Below are positions 8,628 through 14,685 of a DNA stretch of 21,949 nucleotides, one piece after another. The stretch spans positions 1-21,949 of IMG/VR virus record IMGVR_UViG_3300021957_000361, one strand, 5' to 3'. The position numbers and the translations under genes are program-made. The DNA is from a virus. Each line of letters begins with the position of its first letter. Within the stretch, counting starts at the first letter, position 1. The notes under the pieces were generated by a model. That model was not told the DNA's origin. It did no database searches and saw only the letters and a program-made list of their open reading frames with translations.

Positions 8628-8642
8628 ATGCATTTAATGCAT
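8628..8642. repeat. 15-bp perfect palindrome
   Basis: ATGCATT-T-AATGCAT: 7-bp arms around one base, starting 6 bp after the HNH-like stop codon. It has no U-tract, so it is not a typical terminator. It may be a protein-binding site at the boundary between the structural operon and the attachment region. Confidence 0.55.
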
Positions 8643-8697
8643 TAGATTCATGACCTGACCCTCTATATAATTGCGCCTCAACCAACCAGAGGCACAC

Positions 8698-8763
8698 ATG
8701 ATTCTTTACGTAATAGCGTTTATCCTTGTAGCACTAGGTGCTATAGCACAGCAGGATTTGTAG
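8698..8763 (+). CDS. Possible 21-aa hydrophobic peptide
   Basis: ATG at 8698 followed by 21 codons (MILYVIAFILVALGAIAQQDL). AGAGG lies 5-6 nt upstream at the right spacing, and a TATAAT-like sequence lies at 8666-8671. Fifteen or so consecutive hydrophobic residues could span a membrane. Short length makes a chance ORF possible. No family recognised. Confidence 0.35.
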   Translation: MILYVIAFILVALGAIAQQDL

Positions 8764-8764
8764 C

Positions 8765-8779
8765 TCCGTCATTGACGGA
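8765..8779. repeat. Short palindrome TCCGTCA-T-TGACGGA
   Basis: Perfect 7-bp arms around one base. The right half, TGACGGAA (8773-8780), recurs at 8991-8998 just before the integrase start, and GACGGA occurs again at 8981-8986. It lacks a following U-tract. It is a plausible integrase or excisionase arm-type site flanking the attachment core, which is an inference. Confidence 0.5.
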
Positions 8780-8811
8780 ACTCAAGATAAAGTAAAATAA
8801 ATTAAGTAGTG

Positions 8812-8881
8812 ATATCAATAAGTTACGAAAATCTGTAGTTGTAGTACAGATAGACATAAGTAGTAGCTAACTTATTGATAT
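8812..8881. repeat. Nested inverted repeat beside attachment core
   Basis: The outer arms are perfect 14-mers: ATATCAATAAGTTA (8812-8825) and TAACTTATTGATAT (8868-8881). Inside is a second perfect stem, ATCTGTA (8831-8837) with TACAGAT (8845-8851), around a 7-base loop. A direct repeat TAAGTAGT also occurs at 8803-8810 and 8857-8864. It may act as DNA (sites for integration proteins) or as a structured RNA. The region 8623-8999 otherwise holds only the palindromes and the short ORF listed here. Confidence 0.8.
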
Positions 8882-8909
8882 AGAAAGAAAAGGTGGGGTA
8901 CGGAGGACA

Positions 8910-8929
8910 GAATCCCTCCCTCTCCGCCA
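8910..8929 (+). other. Putative attP core: 3' end of a tRNA-Ser
   Basis: GAATCCCTCCCTCTCCGCCA matches, from memory of the family, the T-loop/T-stem/acceptor/CCA end of bacterial tRNA-Ser genes. Upstream, GGAGG (8902-8906) can still pair with the T-stem, but the loop reads ACAGAAT instead of TTCGAAT, and no anticodon or D arm is present. It is therefore a copied 3' end and not a whole tRNA. It lies about 70 bp before the tyrosine integrase, with structural genes on its other side. This is the expected place for attP, with integration into and restoration of a host serine tRNA gene. Confidence 0.7.
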
Positions 8930-8949
8930 GCTACCTAAGTGTATGTTTT

Positions 8950-8962
8950 AAATACAGTATTT
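8950..8962. repeat. 13-bp palindrome in integrase upstream region
   Basis: AAATAC-A-GTATTT, perfect 6-bp arms, 38 bp upstream of the integrase ATG. It may be an operator for integrase expression or an arm site for Int/Xis. Confidence 0.5.
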
Positions 8963-8999
8963 GGTAAGATATAAGTCCAAGACGGACGCATGACGGAAT

Positions 9000-9998
9000 A
9001 TGGCTTATATCAGAGAACGAGGCGGCAGGTATTTTGCCGAGATTCGCCGCAAGGGTTACCCCAACCAAAATAAAACCTTCCAAACAAAAGCAGCTGCTCG
9101 AGCTTGGGCTCGTCGCATTGAGACGAACATGGACGACGGTTCGTGGATCGATGCTCGTGAAACGCGATCCGTGTTCATTGAGAACATAGTCGATGAGCTT
9201 ATATATTCTTTCGAGAGGTTTGGCTTAACTGTCGCAGGCCCTAAAGTCGGGCAGCTAAATCAGATCAAAGAACATTTTACTGGTGTGTCAATTCATGATC
9301 TGACTTTTGATGACGTGCTCGACTTTGCAGCACAACGCCGCAAGACAGTATGTGCAAGCACACTCCAAACCCAGATGTATTATCTCAAGCAAGCAGTTGT
9401 AAACAGCAGAATAAAAACCGAGCAACCTGTTGTAGACATGGCAATTGATGAGCTAAAGAAAAAGAAAATTATTATGGGGAGCGTAAGACGCGACCGTCGC
9501 CTGGAACCAGGTGAGCACGAAGCGTTAATGATGGAGGCTGATGGGCATTGGATATCTGTTGCTATCGATATCGCTATTGAATCTGCTATGCGTCAGAGCG
9601 AAATACACCGCCTGAAGTGGGAAGATATCGACGAAAACAAAGGTGTTATTCAGCTGATGCGTAAAGACAAGCACGCTGAAACAGGTCGATCTGAGCAGGA
9701 AATACCTTTATTAGAGGGTGTGAGAGAGGCGCTCCTACGCGCACAGAATAGGTTTCGGCAAGGGCCAAACCTTATTCCTGTAAAGCGTGCAGCAAGCATT
9801 TCGGACAAGTTTGCTAGGATGACGGATAAGTTAGGGATTAATGACTTACGATTCCATGATCTACGTCATGAGGCGATTAGTCGGATGTTTGAGAGGGGGA
9901 TGAGGGTTGAACAAGTGCGAGTGGTGTCGGGTCATCGCACACTTGAACAACTTTCTAGGTACGTTAATTTGCGGCCGGAAGATTTAGCTGGGATGTGA
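9000..9998 (+). CDS. int: Tyrosine recombinase (phage integrase)
   Basis: A 332-aa site-specific recombinase that would integrate the phage at the attachment site just upstream. Residues 1-50 form a small arm-type DNA-binding domain (RYFAEIRRKGYPNQNKTFQTKAAARAW). Residues of about 57-160 form the core-binding (SAM-like) domain and about 165-332 the catalytic domain. The visible catalytic set is Arg198 (AMRQSE), Lys222/224 (beta-hairpin), His286-x-x-Arg289 (FHDLRH), His312 (SGHRT) and nucleophile Tyr321 (SRYVNL). All are present, so it should be active. The RBS is weak (ACGGA very close to the ATG), suggesting low translation. The last 35 bp overlap the convergent excisionase-like gene, so transcription of one opposes the other. 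Confidence 0.93.
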   Translation: MAYIRERGGRYFAEIRRKGYPNQNKTFQTKAAARAWARRIETNMDDGSWIDARETRSVFIENIVDELIYSFERFGLTVAGPKVGQLNQIKEHFTGVSIHDLTFDDVLDFAAQRRKTVCASTLQTQMYYLKQAVVNSRIKTEQPVVDMAIDELKKKKIIMGSVRRDRRLEPGEHEALMMEADGHWISVAIDIAIESAMRQSEIHRLKWEDIDENKGVIQLMRKDKHAETGRSEQEIPLLEGVREALLRAQNRFRQGPNLIPVKRAASISDKFARMTDKLGINDLRFHDLRHEAISRMFERGMRVEQVRVVSGHRTLEQLSRYVNLRPEDLAGM

Positions 9999-10176
9999 AG
10001 TATTGTGCAACACCTTGCGTTGGAAAGAGGTACTTCTTACCTCGTTTGATATGGGGCAAATCTAACTGTCCCCGATAGATCTGCTGATAAACGGACTGAC
10101 GCTTGATGCGCAAAAGCGCGGCTAGTTCTTCGAGGTCCATTAATGGTCCATATTTATTTAGTAACAATTCGTCCAT
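9964..10176 (-). CDS. Small HTH protein, excisionase/AlpA-like
   Basis: A 70-aa protein with a MerR/excisionase-type winged helix-turn-helix: MDLEELAALLRIKRQSVYQQI (residues about 13-33) then an RGQLDLPHIKRGKKYLFP wing. This is the layout of Xis/AlpA (HTH_17) proteins. Partial overlap with the integrase 3' end, convergent orientation and closeness to the attachment region support a role as recombination directionality factor. A transcriptional regulator is the main alternative. A palindromic promoter/operator-like sequence lies 41-57 bp upstream. An internal Met13 could be an alternative start, but Met1 is preceded by a GAAG/ACGG-type sequence and gives the usual length. Confidence 0.7.
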   Translation of the reverse strand: MDELLLNKYGPLMDLEELAALLRIKRQSVYQQIYRGQLDLPHIKRGKKYLFPTQGVAQYFTSQLNLPAAN

Positions 10177-10216
10177 GTACCGTTCTTCTCACTGTGATTG
10201 TTATGTGATCTTATAT

Positions 10217-10233
10217 CATTAGTATAGCTATTA
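10217..10233 (-). promoter_or_regulatory. Operator-like palindrome before excisionase-like gene
   Basis: CATTAG-TATAG-CTATTA: the right arm is perfect and the left arm matches 4 of 6 to the recurring TAATAG-N5-CTATTA site. On the minus strand it contains a TATACT -10-like hexamer (plus 10221-10226); the -35 region is weak. It lies between the repressor-like gene and the excisionase-like gene. Confidence 0.45.
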
Positions 10234-10245
10234 CTATGTTAGGTA

Positions 10246-10818
10246 TTATAGTTTTGGTGTTTCATAAACTATTCGCAAGACGTCATACAGTTTGTCGATT
10301 TTTTTCTTTGGAGGTAGAACGCTGACGTGGTATAGGTCGGCGCGTTTTTGGTTTTTGAGGCGGACTAATAATACCTGCTGTTGGGGGTTACTAGATTCAA
10401 TAACTTTAGCGTAGTATTCGCCGTCTGCATAAACAGACTGAACATCTCCTGAGTAACGGTACAATTTTACATCTGTTAGATCTACCCAAAAAGCACTTGG
10501 AAGCGCATGGATTGTAACTTTTTTGTTAAGTCTTTTAGACATGTCATTAGTTGCGAACCTAATAGCGTGCTCAGCTACATTTGGCAAGTGGTTGACATAG
10601 TCTGGATCAATTTCTACTGGGTCAACGCCTAGAAAGTTGGCGAACTTAACAACTGCTGCGGGCCCCAGGGGCACAACGTTGTTTAGGTAATGGGAGATAG
10701 CGCCCTGGGTCCACTCAAGATCTTTTGCAGCAGTAACCTGCGTGAACTGCATTTCACTTTTTTTCTTGTTCCAGATGCGACGCAGGTTCTCTGCGCTTTT
10801 GGGGCGATCGTTTGGCAT
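10246..10818 (-). CDS. HTH transcriptional regulator, candidate phage repressor
   Basis: A 190-aa protein. Residues of about 11-70 form a lambda-repressor-like (HTH_3/XRE) DNA-binding domain, with helix 2-turn-helix 3 at about residues 27-47 (TQVTAAKDLEWTQGAISHYLN). The C-terminal 110 residues do not show the Ser-Lys pair or GDS-type motif of LexA/S24 self-cleaving repressors, so if it is the prophage repressor its inactivation would work differently. RBS AGGACGAG lies 9 nt before the ATG. The gene starts inside the end of the VRR-NUC gene (65-bp overlap, different phase), so they share a transcript. It is the best candidate in the window to bind the repeated palindromic operators; this is inference from genome context. 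Confidence 0.72.
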   Translation of the reverse strand: MPNDRPKSAENLRRIWNKKKSEMQFTQVTAAKDLEWTQGAISHYLNNVVPLGPAAVVKFANFLGVDPVEIDPDYVNHLPNVAEHAIRFATNDMSKRLNKKVTIHALPSAFWVDLTDVKLYRYSGDVQSVYADGEYYAKVIESSNPQQQVLLVRLKNQKRADLYHVSVLPPKKKIDKLYDVLRIVYETPKL

Positions 10819-11218
10819 TTGCTTGTGCTCGTCCTGAGAATGTTACGTCATAAATCCACTGGGCTACCTGCCGTCGTGGAATACTTTGTTCGACATACAT
10901 AGATTTGCATATATTAGTGGAAAAGTCATCTACTATTATAATAGCGCTATTACTTATGCCGACTACTAAAGCTACAGAGGTGGATTGCTTCATTCGTTCT
11001 AGCCACGCTTCTTGGAGCGCGGACAGCGAATGACGAATCACGGTCGTGTCTTTCTTTGGTAGGTTTTTTATGTACTTATATTCAACGAAGAGCGTTCCTG
11101 CTGGTCCCGCATACATAGCGTCGGGGACTCCTCCCGTATACGTGTCATGGATTTTCCATTTGTACACATCAGGGTGCAGCGCATTGTGGATGGATCTTAC
11201 AAAGCTATGCTCGTTCAT
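10754..11218 (-). CDS. VRR-NUC-like PD-(D/E)XK nuclease
   Basis: A 154-aa protein with the PD-(D/E)XK core GGVPDAMY (Asp33), then VEYKY (Glu46, Lys48) and a downstream QEAWLERM helix (Gln69). This is the pattern of small phage VRR-NUC/Holliday-junction-resolvase-like nucleases. It probably cuts branched or recombining DNA. The N-terminus (MNEHSFVRSIHNAL) fits the family, although no clear Shine-Dalgarno precedes the ATG. The last 21 codons overlap the repressor candidate and encode a basic tail (AKRSPQKRREP). A perfect 14-bp inverted repeat lies 49-107 bp upstream of the start codon. The gene also contains TAATAG-CG-CTATTA at 10939-10952, which resembles the operator motif but has a shorter spacer and may be chance. 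Confidence 0.8.
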   Translation of the reverse strand: MNEHSFVRSIHNALHPDVYKWKIHDTYTGGVPDAMYAGPAGTLFVEYKYIKNLPKKDTTVIRHSLSALQEAWLERMKQSTSVALVVGISNSAIIIVDDFSTNICKSMYVEQSIPRRQVAQWIYDVTFSGRAQANAKRSPQKRREPASHLEQEKK

Positions 11219-11266
11219 AAATTAAGTGATGCGTTTCGGCTTACAGTGCATCAAGCTGTATAGAAA

Positions 11267-11325
11267 CATTAACTTTGAGTTATGACACGATATGGAGATA
11301 GTACGCGCTGTACTCAAAGTTAATG
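11267..11325. repeat. 14-bp perfect inverted repeat between operon segments
   Basis: CATTAACTTTGAGT (11267-11280) and ACTCAAAGTTAATG (11312-11325) are exact reverse complements separated by 31 bp. They fill most of the 120-bp gap between the 233-aa gene and the VRR-NUC gene. As minus-strand RNA it would form a 14-bp stem, but it is not followed by a U-run. It could be an operator pair, a processing hairpin or a replication-related site. No gene is seen in 11219-11338 apart from a 15-codon ATG ORF, which I do not call. Confidence 0.8.
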
Positions 11326-11338
11326 AGAGCCTTATTAG

Positions 11339-12040
11339 TTATTTAGCGTACTGCTCGTAGAGACCTTCAGCGGTCTTGTAATCTTCCTCCTGAGCCCAAC
11401 CAACGAACGTGACTTCACAATTCATGAATGCCTTGCCCATCTTGTTCTCGGTTGGAACGCCTGATACTTTCCACAAGCCAGCGAAACGATCACCACCCTT
11501 CATACCAATCTGAGAGTTCCACGCTTTGGAAACGCGTAGCTTGGAGCTAGCGAAGTCCATGATTGCAGGAGAGCGCTCAAGCTCACCAGTCTCAGGGTTC
11601 TTGATAAGGATAATGTGGGCGTGTGTTTCGTTGATGTCGTACTCATCAGGTTTGTCCTGATTAGCAACGTACACATCTGCGTCTGCTTGTGAACCGAACG
11701 CGCCACCATAGCCACCACCGGCTTCTAGTTTGCGCCACACAACGAATTCGGTCTTGAAGTGCAAGCTAATGCAATACAAGTCATTACCGTAGTTGTGATT
11801 GGTTAGTGTGTTAACCAAGTGACCTGGTTCACACCCTTCGACATAAGCCGCGTGATGCTTATCCACTTCGTTAGACATCTTCTGTAGAAGTTTGACGCGC
11901 GGAATTTGCACGTTTTGTCCAACGTTTTCGTTACCACGACCAGGACCATCAACGGCTTTTAGGTGTGCTGGCAAAGTGTCAGTGGATGATACGAGGCTGT
12001 TTGTTGCTACTTCTGCTACTGCTACTGCTGATTTAGACAT
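11339..12040 (-). CDS. Conserved phage protein near recombination genes, possible DNA-binding role
   Basis: A 233-aa soluble protein. After a low-complexity N-terminus (about 35 residues) it has IPRVKLLQKMSNEVDKHHA, GCEPGHLVNTLTN, a central EFVVWRKLEAGGGYGGAFGS segment and a C-terminal GDRFAGLWKVSGVPTENKMG then AFMNCEVTFVG. I recognise this layout as a conserved phage protein found beside replication and recombination genes, but I cannot name a family with certainty; a single-stranded-DNA-binding-like role is a guess from context. The RBS GAAGAG lies 8 nt before the ATG and is part of a 16-bp element repeated before the 61-aa membrane protein gene. It lies 25 bp after the coiled-coil gene in the same direction. 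Confidence 0.6.
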   Translation of the reverse strand: MSKSAVAVAEVATNSLVSSTDTLPAHLKAVDGPGRGNENVGQNVQIPRVKLLQKMSNEVDKHHAAYVEGCEPGHLVNTLTNHNYGNDLYCISLHFKTEFVVWRKLEAGGGYGGAFGSQADADVYVANQDKPDEYDINETHAHIILIKNPETGELERSPAIMDFASSKLRVSKAWNSQIGMKGGDRFAGLWKVSGVPTENKMGKAFMNCEVTFVGWAQEEDYKTAEGLYEQYAK

Positions 12041-12048
12041 AATAAATA

Positions 12049-12064
12049 CTCTTCATGATTCATG
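12049..12064 (-). repeat. 16-bp element repeated at two start sites (copy 1)
   Basis: On the minus strand CATGAATCATGAAGAG, identical to the copy at 15406-15421. It contains the palindromic core CATGA-N-TCATG and ends in the GAAGAG ribosome binding site of the gene starting at 12040. Confidence 0.6.
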
Positions 12065-12065
12065 T

Positions 12066-12431
12066 TTAAAGGTTTCGAAAGTTAATGCGCCGAATTTCAC
12101 GGGGTTGCAGACCAGGAATTTCTTCACCAAGTTTCAGAAGCTCTTTGTATGCAGTCGACGAGACCCGTCTTTGTAAGAGACTATAGTCTTTGGTGGTGTT
12201 GATATGCCCGTACAGAGCATCCCAATCAACAACGTCAGGTACAGTATCTTGGTTAATGGACACACTGGCTTTGTCATTAGCGGTACGTGACAAACCCTGC
12301 TCGTCCAATTTGGTTATGAGCTGAAAGTCCAATTCGTCTTGCTTGGCTCTTAGCTCTTTGAGTTGTGAGTTAAGCTCAGCCATCTCAGTTTTGACGGTCG
12401 AGCGTTCTTCAATAAGTTCATTGATGTTCAT
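12066..12431 (-). CDS. Conserved phage protein with N-terminal coiled coil
   Basis: A 121-aa protein. Residues 1-45 are a charged heptad-like helix (EERSTVKTEMAELNSQLKEL). Then come ASVSINQDTVPDVVDWDALY and a region LLQRRVSSTAYKELL...IPGLQPREIRRI. This C-terminal pattern (VPxVxDWDALYxxI ... LLQRR) recurs in phage early proteins of unknown function. GAAGGAG precedes the ATG by 9 nt and overlaps the end of the helicase gene, from which it is separated by 14 bp, so it belongs to the helicase operon. A partner or cofactor of the helicase/recombination proteins is possible but not shown. Confidence 0.65.
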   Translation of the reverse strand: MNINELIEERSTVKTEMAELNSQLKELRAKQDELDFQLITKLDEQGLSRTANDKASVSINQDTVPDVVDWDALYGHINTTKDYSLLQRRVSSTAYKELLKLGEEIPGLQPREIRRINFRNL

Positions 12432-12445
12432 GGGCAGTGACTCCT

Positions 12446-13786
12446 TCAGGCTGCTTGTTTAAGTTTGTTTAAGATTCCGAGTAGCTCGTCCATACGTTCT
12501 ACTTTGCCACTCAGCTTTTTGTAGACATCAGGTTCCCAGGTGTCGCGTGCTGCAATCTGAATAACTTCTGTCTTTTCGGTTTGACCTGCGCGGTAAATAC
12601 GCCGGTTGAACTGTTGGTAGTGCTCAGCGTTGTAAGTCGGTGAAGCCCAGATAACAGTCTTCGCCTTGGTCATAGTCAGGCCGTGTCCTGCTGATTGGGG
12701 GTGACAGAACACCACCTGCAGCTGGCCTGCTTGTAGCCGGTCTACAATTTCTTTGCGTCGATGGGCGGGTGCATCGCCATCGATAGTTGCATGCTTGATA
12801 CCTAGCTTGTCTGCTAGCTCAGCCATGTAACGCTGTTCGTGCTTCCAATTGAACGCTACGAGTGACTGCGCACGCTCAGCTACCAGCTGCATTACAAGGT
12901 CGTAACGTTCGGTGTGGATGCTTTGTGTTTCTCCGTGCTCGTCATATATAGAGCCAGTACATAGCTGTAACAACTTCTTGACCTTGGCACCTGCATGTAC
13001 TGCATTGATTGTTGCTTGCCCTGTATACAACACAGAGTCTTCAGACAGCTGTTTGTACTGATGCATAATCTTCTTAGGCAGAGTGACAAACATGGTCTGT
13101 ACACTCTGAGGAGGCATATCGATGCACTCTTCCAGCATGTATCGGATGTTGATGTCACACAGTGCAGCTGCCACGGTTTCTTCTGCATTGTCTTTTTGAA
13201 CCCATTCGTTAGCGAAACCATTGAACTTAGGTGTGCATACAGAAGATCGAAAACTATAGAACCTGTGACCGAGGCGCTCACCATCGTCAACGATTAGCAT
13301 GGGATGCCATAAATCTAGTATGCCGTTGCTATTGGGTGTGCCAGACATAGCAATACGGTTTGTAAATGCTTCTGCAATTTTGCGGCATGCTTTGCTGCGC
13401 TGACTGTCTTTGTTTTTGAATGCTGTGAACTCGTCGATTACTAACGTGTCGAAACCACATAGGACGTGGTAGTTCTTAGCGATCCACTTCACTGCATCGT
13501 GGTTTGTGATCACAACGTCTTCTGTACCAAGAAACGCTTTTTCACGATTCTTGGCGTACGCAATTGCATACGTAAGATCAGGTGTGAACTTATCAATATC
13601 GTCGCCCCATGAGGCTTCTAAGATGGATAGCGGTGCGAGAACCAAGGTTCGTGTACCGCGGTCAACGATTGCGTCAAGGACAGAACGTGTTTTACCAGTT
13701 CCTGGGTCAGATGTGACTAAGCATCGTGGGGTATTCTTGATGTAGTCAGTCGTGACTTTCTGGTGCTCGAAAGGTTTCATAGTCAT
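12446..13786 (-). CDS. SNF2-type SF2 helicase
   Basis: A DEAD/SNF2-like ATPase of about 446 aa that would remodel or unwind DNA during phage replication or recombination. Motifs, numbered from the GTG at 13789: Q-like FEHQ (7-10), Walker A SDPGTGKT (27-34), Ia VLAPLSIL, motif II VIDEF (117-121, DEFT instead of DEAH), motif III MSGTPNSNG (148-156), motif V region GHGLTMTKA, and motif VI QQFNRRIYRAGQTEK (392-406) with arginine fingers. This is a complete minimal helicase without extra domains. Start choice: GTG 13789, ATG 13786 and ATG 13780 are in frame; ATG 13786 is preferred, with a poor RBS. A promoter with an embedded palindrome lies directly upstream. Confidence 0.88.
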   Translation of the reverse strand: MTMKPFEHQKVTTDYIKNTPRCLVTSDPGTGKTRSVLDAIVDRGTRTLVLAPLSILEASWGDDIDKFTPDLTYAIAYAKNREKAFLGTEDVVITNHDAVKWIAKNYHVLCGFDTLVIDEFTAFKNKDSQRSKACRKIAEAFTNRIAMSGTPNSNGILDLWHPMLIVDDGERLGHRFYSFRSSVCTPKFNGFANEWVQKDNAEETVAAALCDINIRYMLEECIDMPPQSVQTMFVTLPKKIMHQYKQLSEDSVLYTGQATINAVHAGAKVKKLLQLCTGSIYDEHGETQSIHTERYDLVMQLVAERAQSLVAFNWKHEQRYMAELADKLGIKHATIDGDAPAHRRKEIVDRLQAGQLQVVFCHPQSAGHGLTMTKAKTVIWASPTYNAEHYQQFNRRIYRAGQTEKTEVIQIAARDTWEPDVYKKLSGKVERMDELLGILNKLKQAA

Positions 13787-13804
13787 CACTCATTGATGGT
13801 TTGG

Positions 13805-13834
13805 AATAATAGCATAACTATTATTAATGTTCAA
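13805..13834 (-). promoter_or_regulatory. Promoter with 21-bp palindromic operator before helicase
   Basis: On the minus strand: -35 TTGAAC (plus 13829-13834), 17-bp spacer, -10 TATTAT (plus 13806-13811) preceded by TGC (extended -10). The palindrome AATAATAG-CATAA-CTATTATT (13805-13825) has perfect 8-bp arms and covers the spacer and -10. Its centre is 29 bp upstream of the helicase ATG. It overlaps the stop codon of the Gp88-like gene. Confidence 0.7.
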
Positions 13835-14519
13835 TAAAAACAACGGGTTGGTCACTGCTCCAGCAATAACCGCATGTTGCACAGCTGTCTGTTTTACCGA
13901 GTTGTTCTGGACATATAACACCGTGCTCGACGTACTCTAAATCTCTTGATTGGACAACATGCGCGCTAAATTCTGTGTCCCAATCATCAGAGTAGCGAAT
14001 ACGAAAGCGTTGCGGGTAAATACGGTTAACGTTATTGATCATGTTGCCCAACTGTGAGTCTGCTGTGTGGTGCGTGTAACCAAACACACGTAAGTTTTCA
14101 TACTGGTTTAGCCACAGTTGCCATTGAACAATGTATTTCCCATCATAAAAGTCACCTAATACGTGGAGTCGTACAACAAAACCCTCTTTGTGTTTTTCGT
14201 TTAACGCGCGCAGCTGAACTTCAAGGTAGCTTATGAAGTTTGTATTAGTGTGGTCGAACCTGTGTGCAAACGGCATGTTGTCACCGTAGCAGTTGTCCCA
14301 CTGCTCACAATCAGAAGGGCACGTAGCGCGCTCTTCAAGGGTGAGAGAGTACATAGTCATACCTTTCCATTTCTTAACGCTTACTTTGTCGCCTAGCTTT
14401 TTGTTTTGTTTGCCGCGCTTTAACATGTTGAGGCTCGGCAGCTTTACGCCTTTGCGGTATCTCGTCCTGGGTGGGCGCAGATTTTTTACTGGGATTAGGT
14501 TCTCTGCTAAGGATGTCAT
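13824..14519 (-). CDS. Gp88-like cysteine-rich phage protein
   Basis: A 231-aa protein with two cysteine groups: Cys67-x3-Cys71-x5-Cys77 (CPSDCEQWDNCYGDNMPFAH) and Cys203-x9-Cys213-x2-Cys216-x2-Cys219 (CATCGYCW). A conserved middle, VVRLHVLGDFYDGKYIVQW and RVFGYTHH, sits between them. This is the architecture of phage proteins grouped with the mycobacteriophage gene 88 type; their biochemical role is not established to my knowledge. The seven cysteines suggest a metal or Fe-S site. RBS GGAG lies 7 nt before the ATG. Its first 146 bp overlap the end of the preceding small gene in another phase. Confidence 0.7.
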   Translation of the reverse strand: MTSLAENLIPVKNLRPPRTRYRKGVKLPSLNMLKRGKQNKKLGDKVSVKKWKGMTMYSLTLEERATCPSDCEQWDNCYGDNMPFAHRFDHTNTNFISYLEVQLRALNEKHKEGFVVRLHVLGDFYDGKYIVQWQLWLNQYENLRVFGYTHHTADSQLGNMINNVNRIYPQRFRIRYSDDWDTEFSAHVVQSRDLEYVEHGVICPEQLGKTDSCATCGYCWSSDQPVVFIEH

Positions 14520-14685
14520 CGAGGATCTCCTGTCGTAGTTCAGCGGCTGTCGTCCGATCGCATTTCGTCATGATTTTGATCTCTGACTTCTTCAAACGGT
14601 GTGTACTCCACACAATCGCTTCCTTCGGGTCGGTTACGAGCTTGTACTCGACTTTTTTCCCATCTCTTTTGTAGAGCATTTGCAT
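14374..14685 (-). CDS. Small basic protein overlapping Gp88-like gene
   Basis: A 103-aa ORF. The unique N-terminal 55 residues (for example KKVEYKLVTDPKEAIVWSTH) look protein-like. The last 48 residues are out-of-phase with the Gp88-like gene and are a basic Lys/Arg/Gln-rich tail. AAGGA lies 8 nt before the ATG at 14685. It overlaps the preceding 66-aa ORF by 146 bp as well. Either it is a real gene with an overprinted tail, or part of a frameshifted coding region. No family recognised. Confidence 0.5.
   Translation of the reverse strand: MQMLYKRDGKKVEYKLVTDPKEAIVWSTHRLKKSEIKIMTKCDRTTAAELRQEILDDILSREPNPSKKSAPTQDEIPQRRKAAEPQHVKARQTKQKARRQSKR

Noticed and set aside
8765-8779. Rho-independent terminator for the tail operon
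   Set aside because: The stem is good but no U-tract follows on either strand. It is listed as a palindrome.
8891-8935. Complete tRNA or tmRNA gene
   Set aside because: Only the T-arm/acceptor 3' end is present. No matching 5' acceptor strand, D arm or anticodon arm is found upstream, and the T-loop is altered. It is better explained as an attachment core.
11267-11325. Terminator between the 233-aa gene and VRR-NUC
   Set aside because: The 31-nt loop and lack of a U-run make intrinsic termination unlikely.
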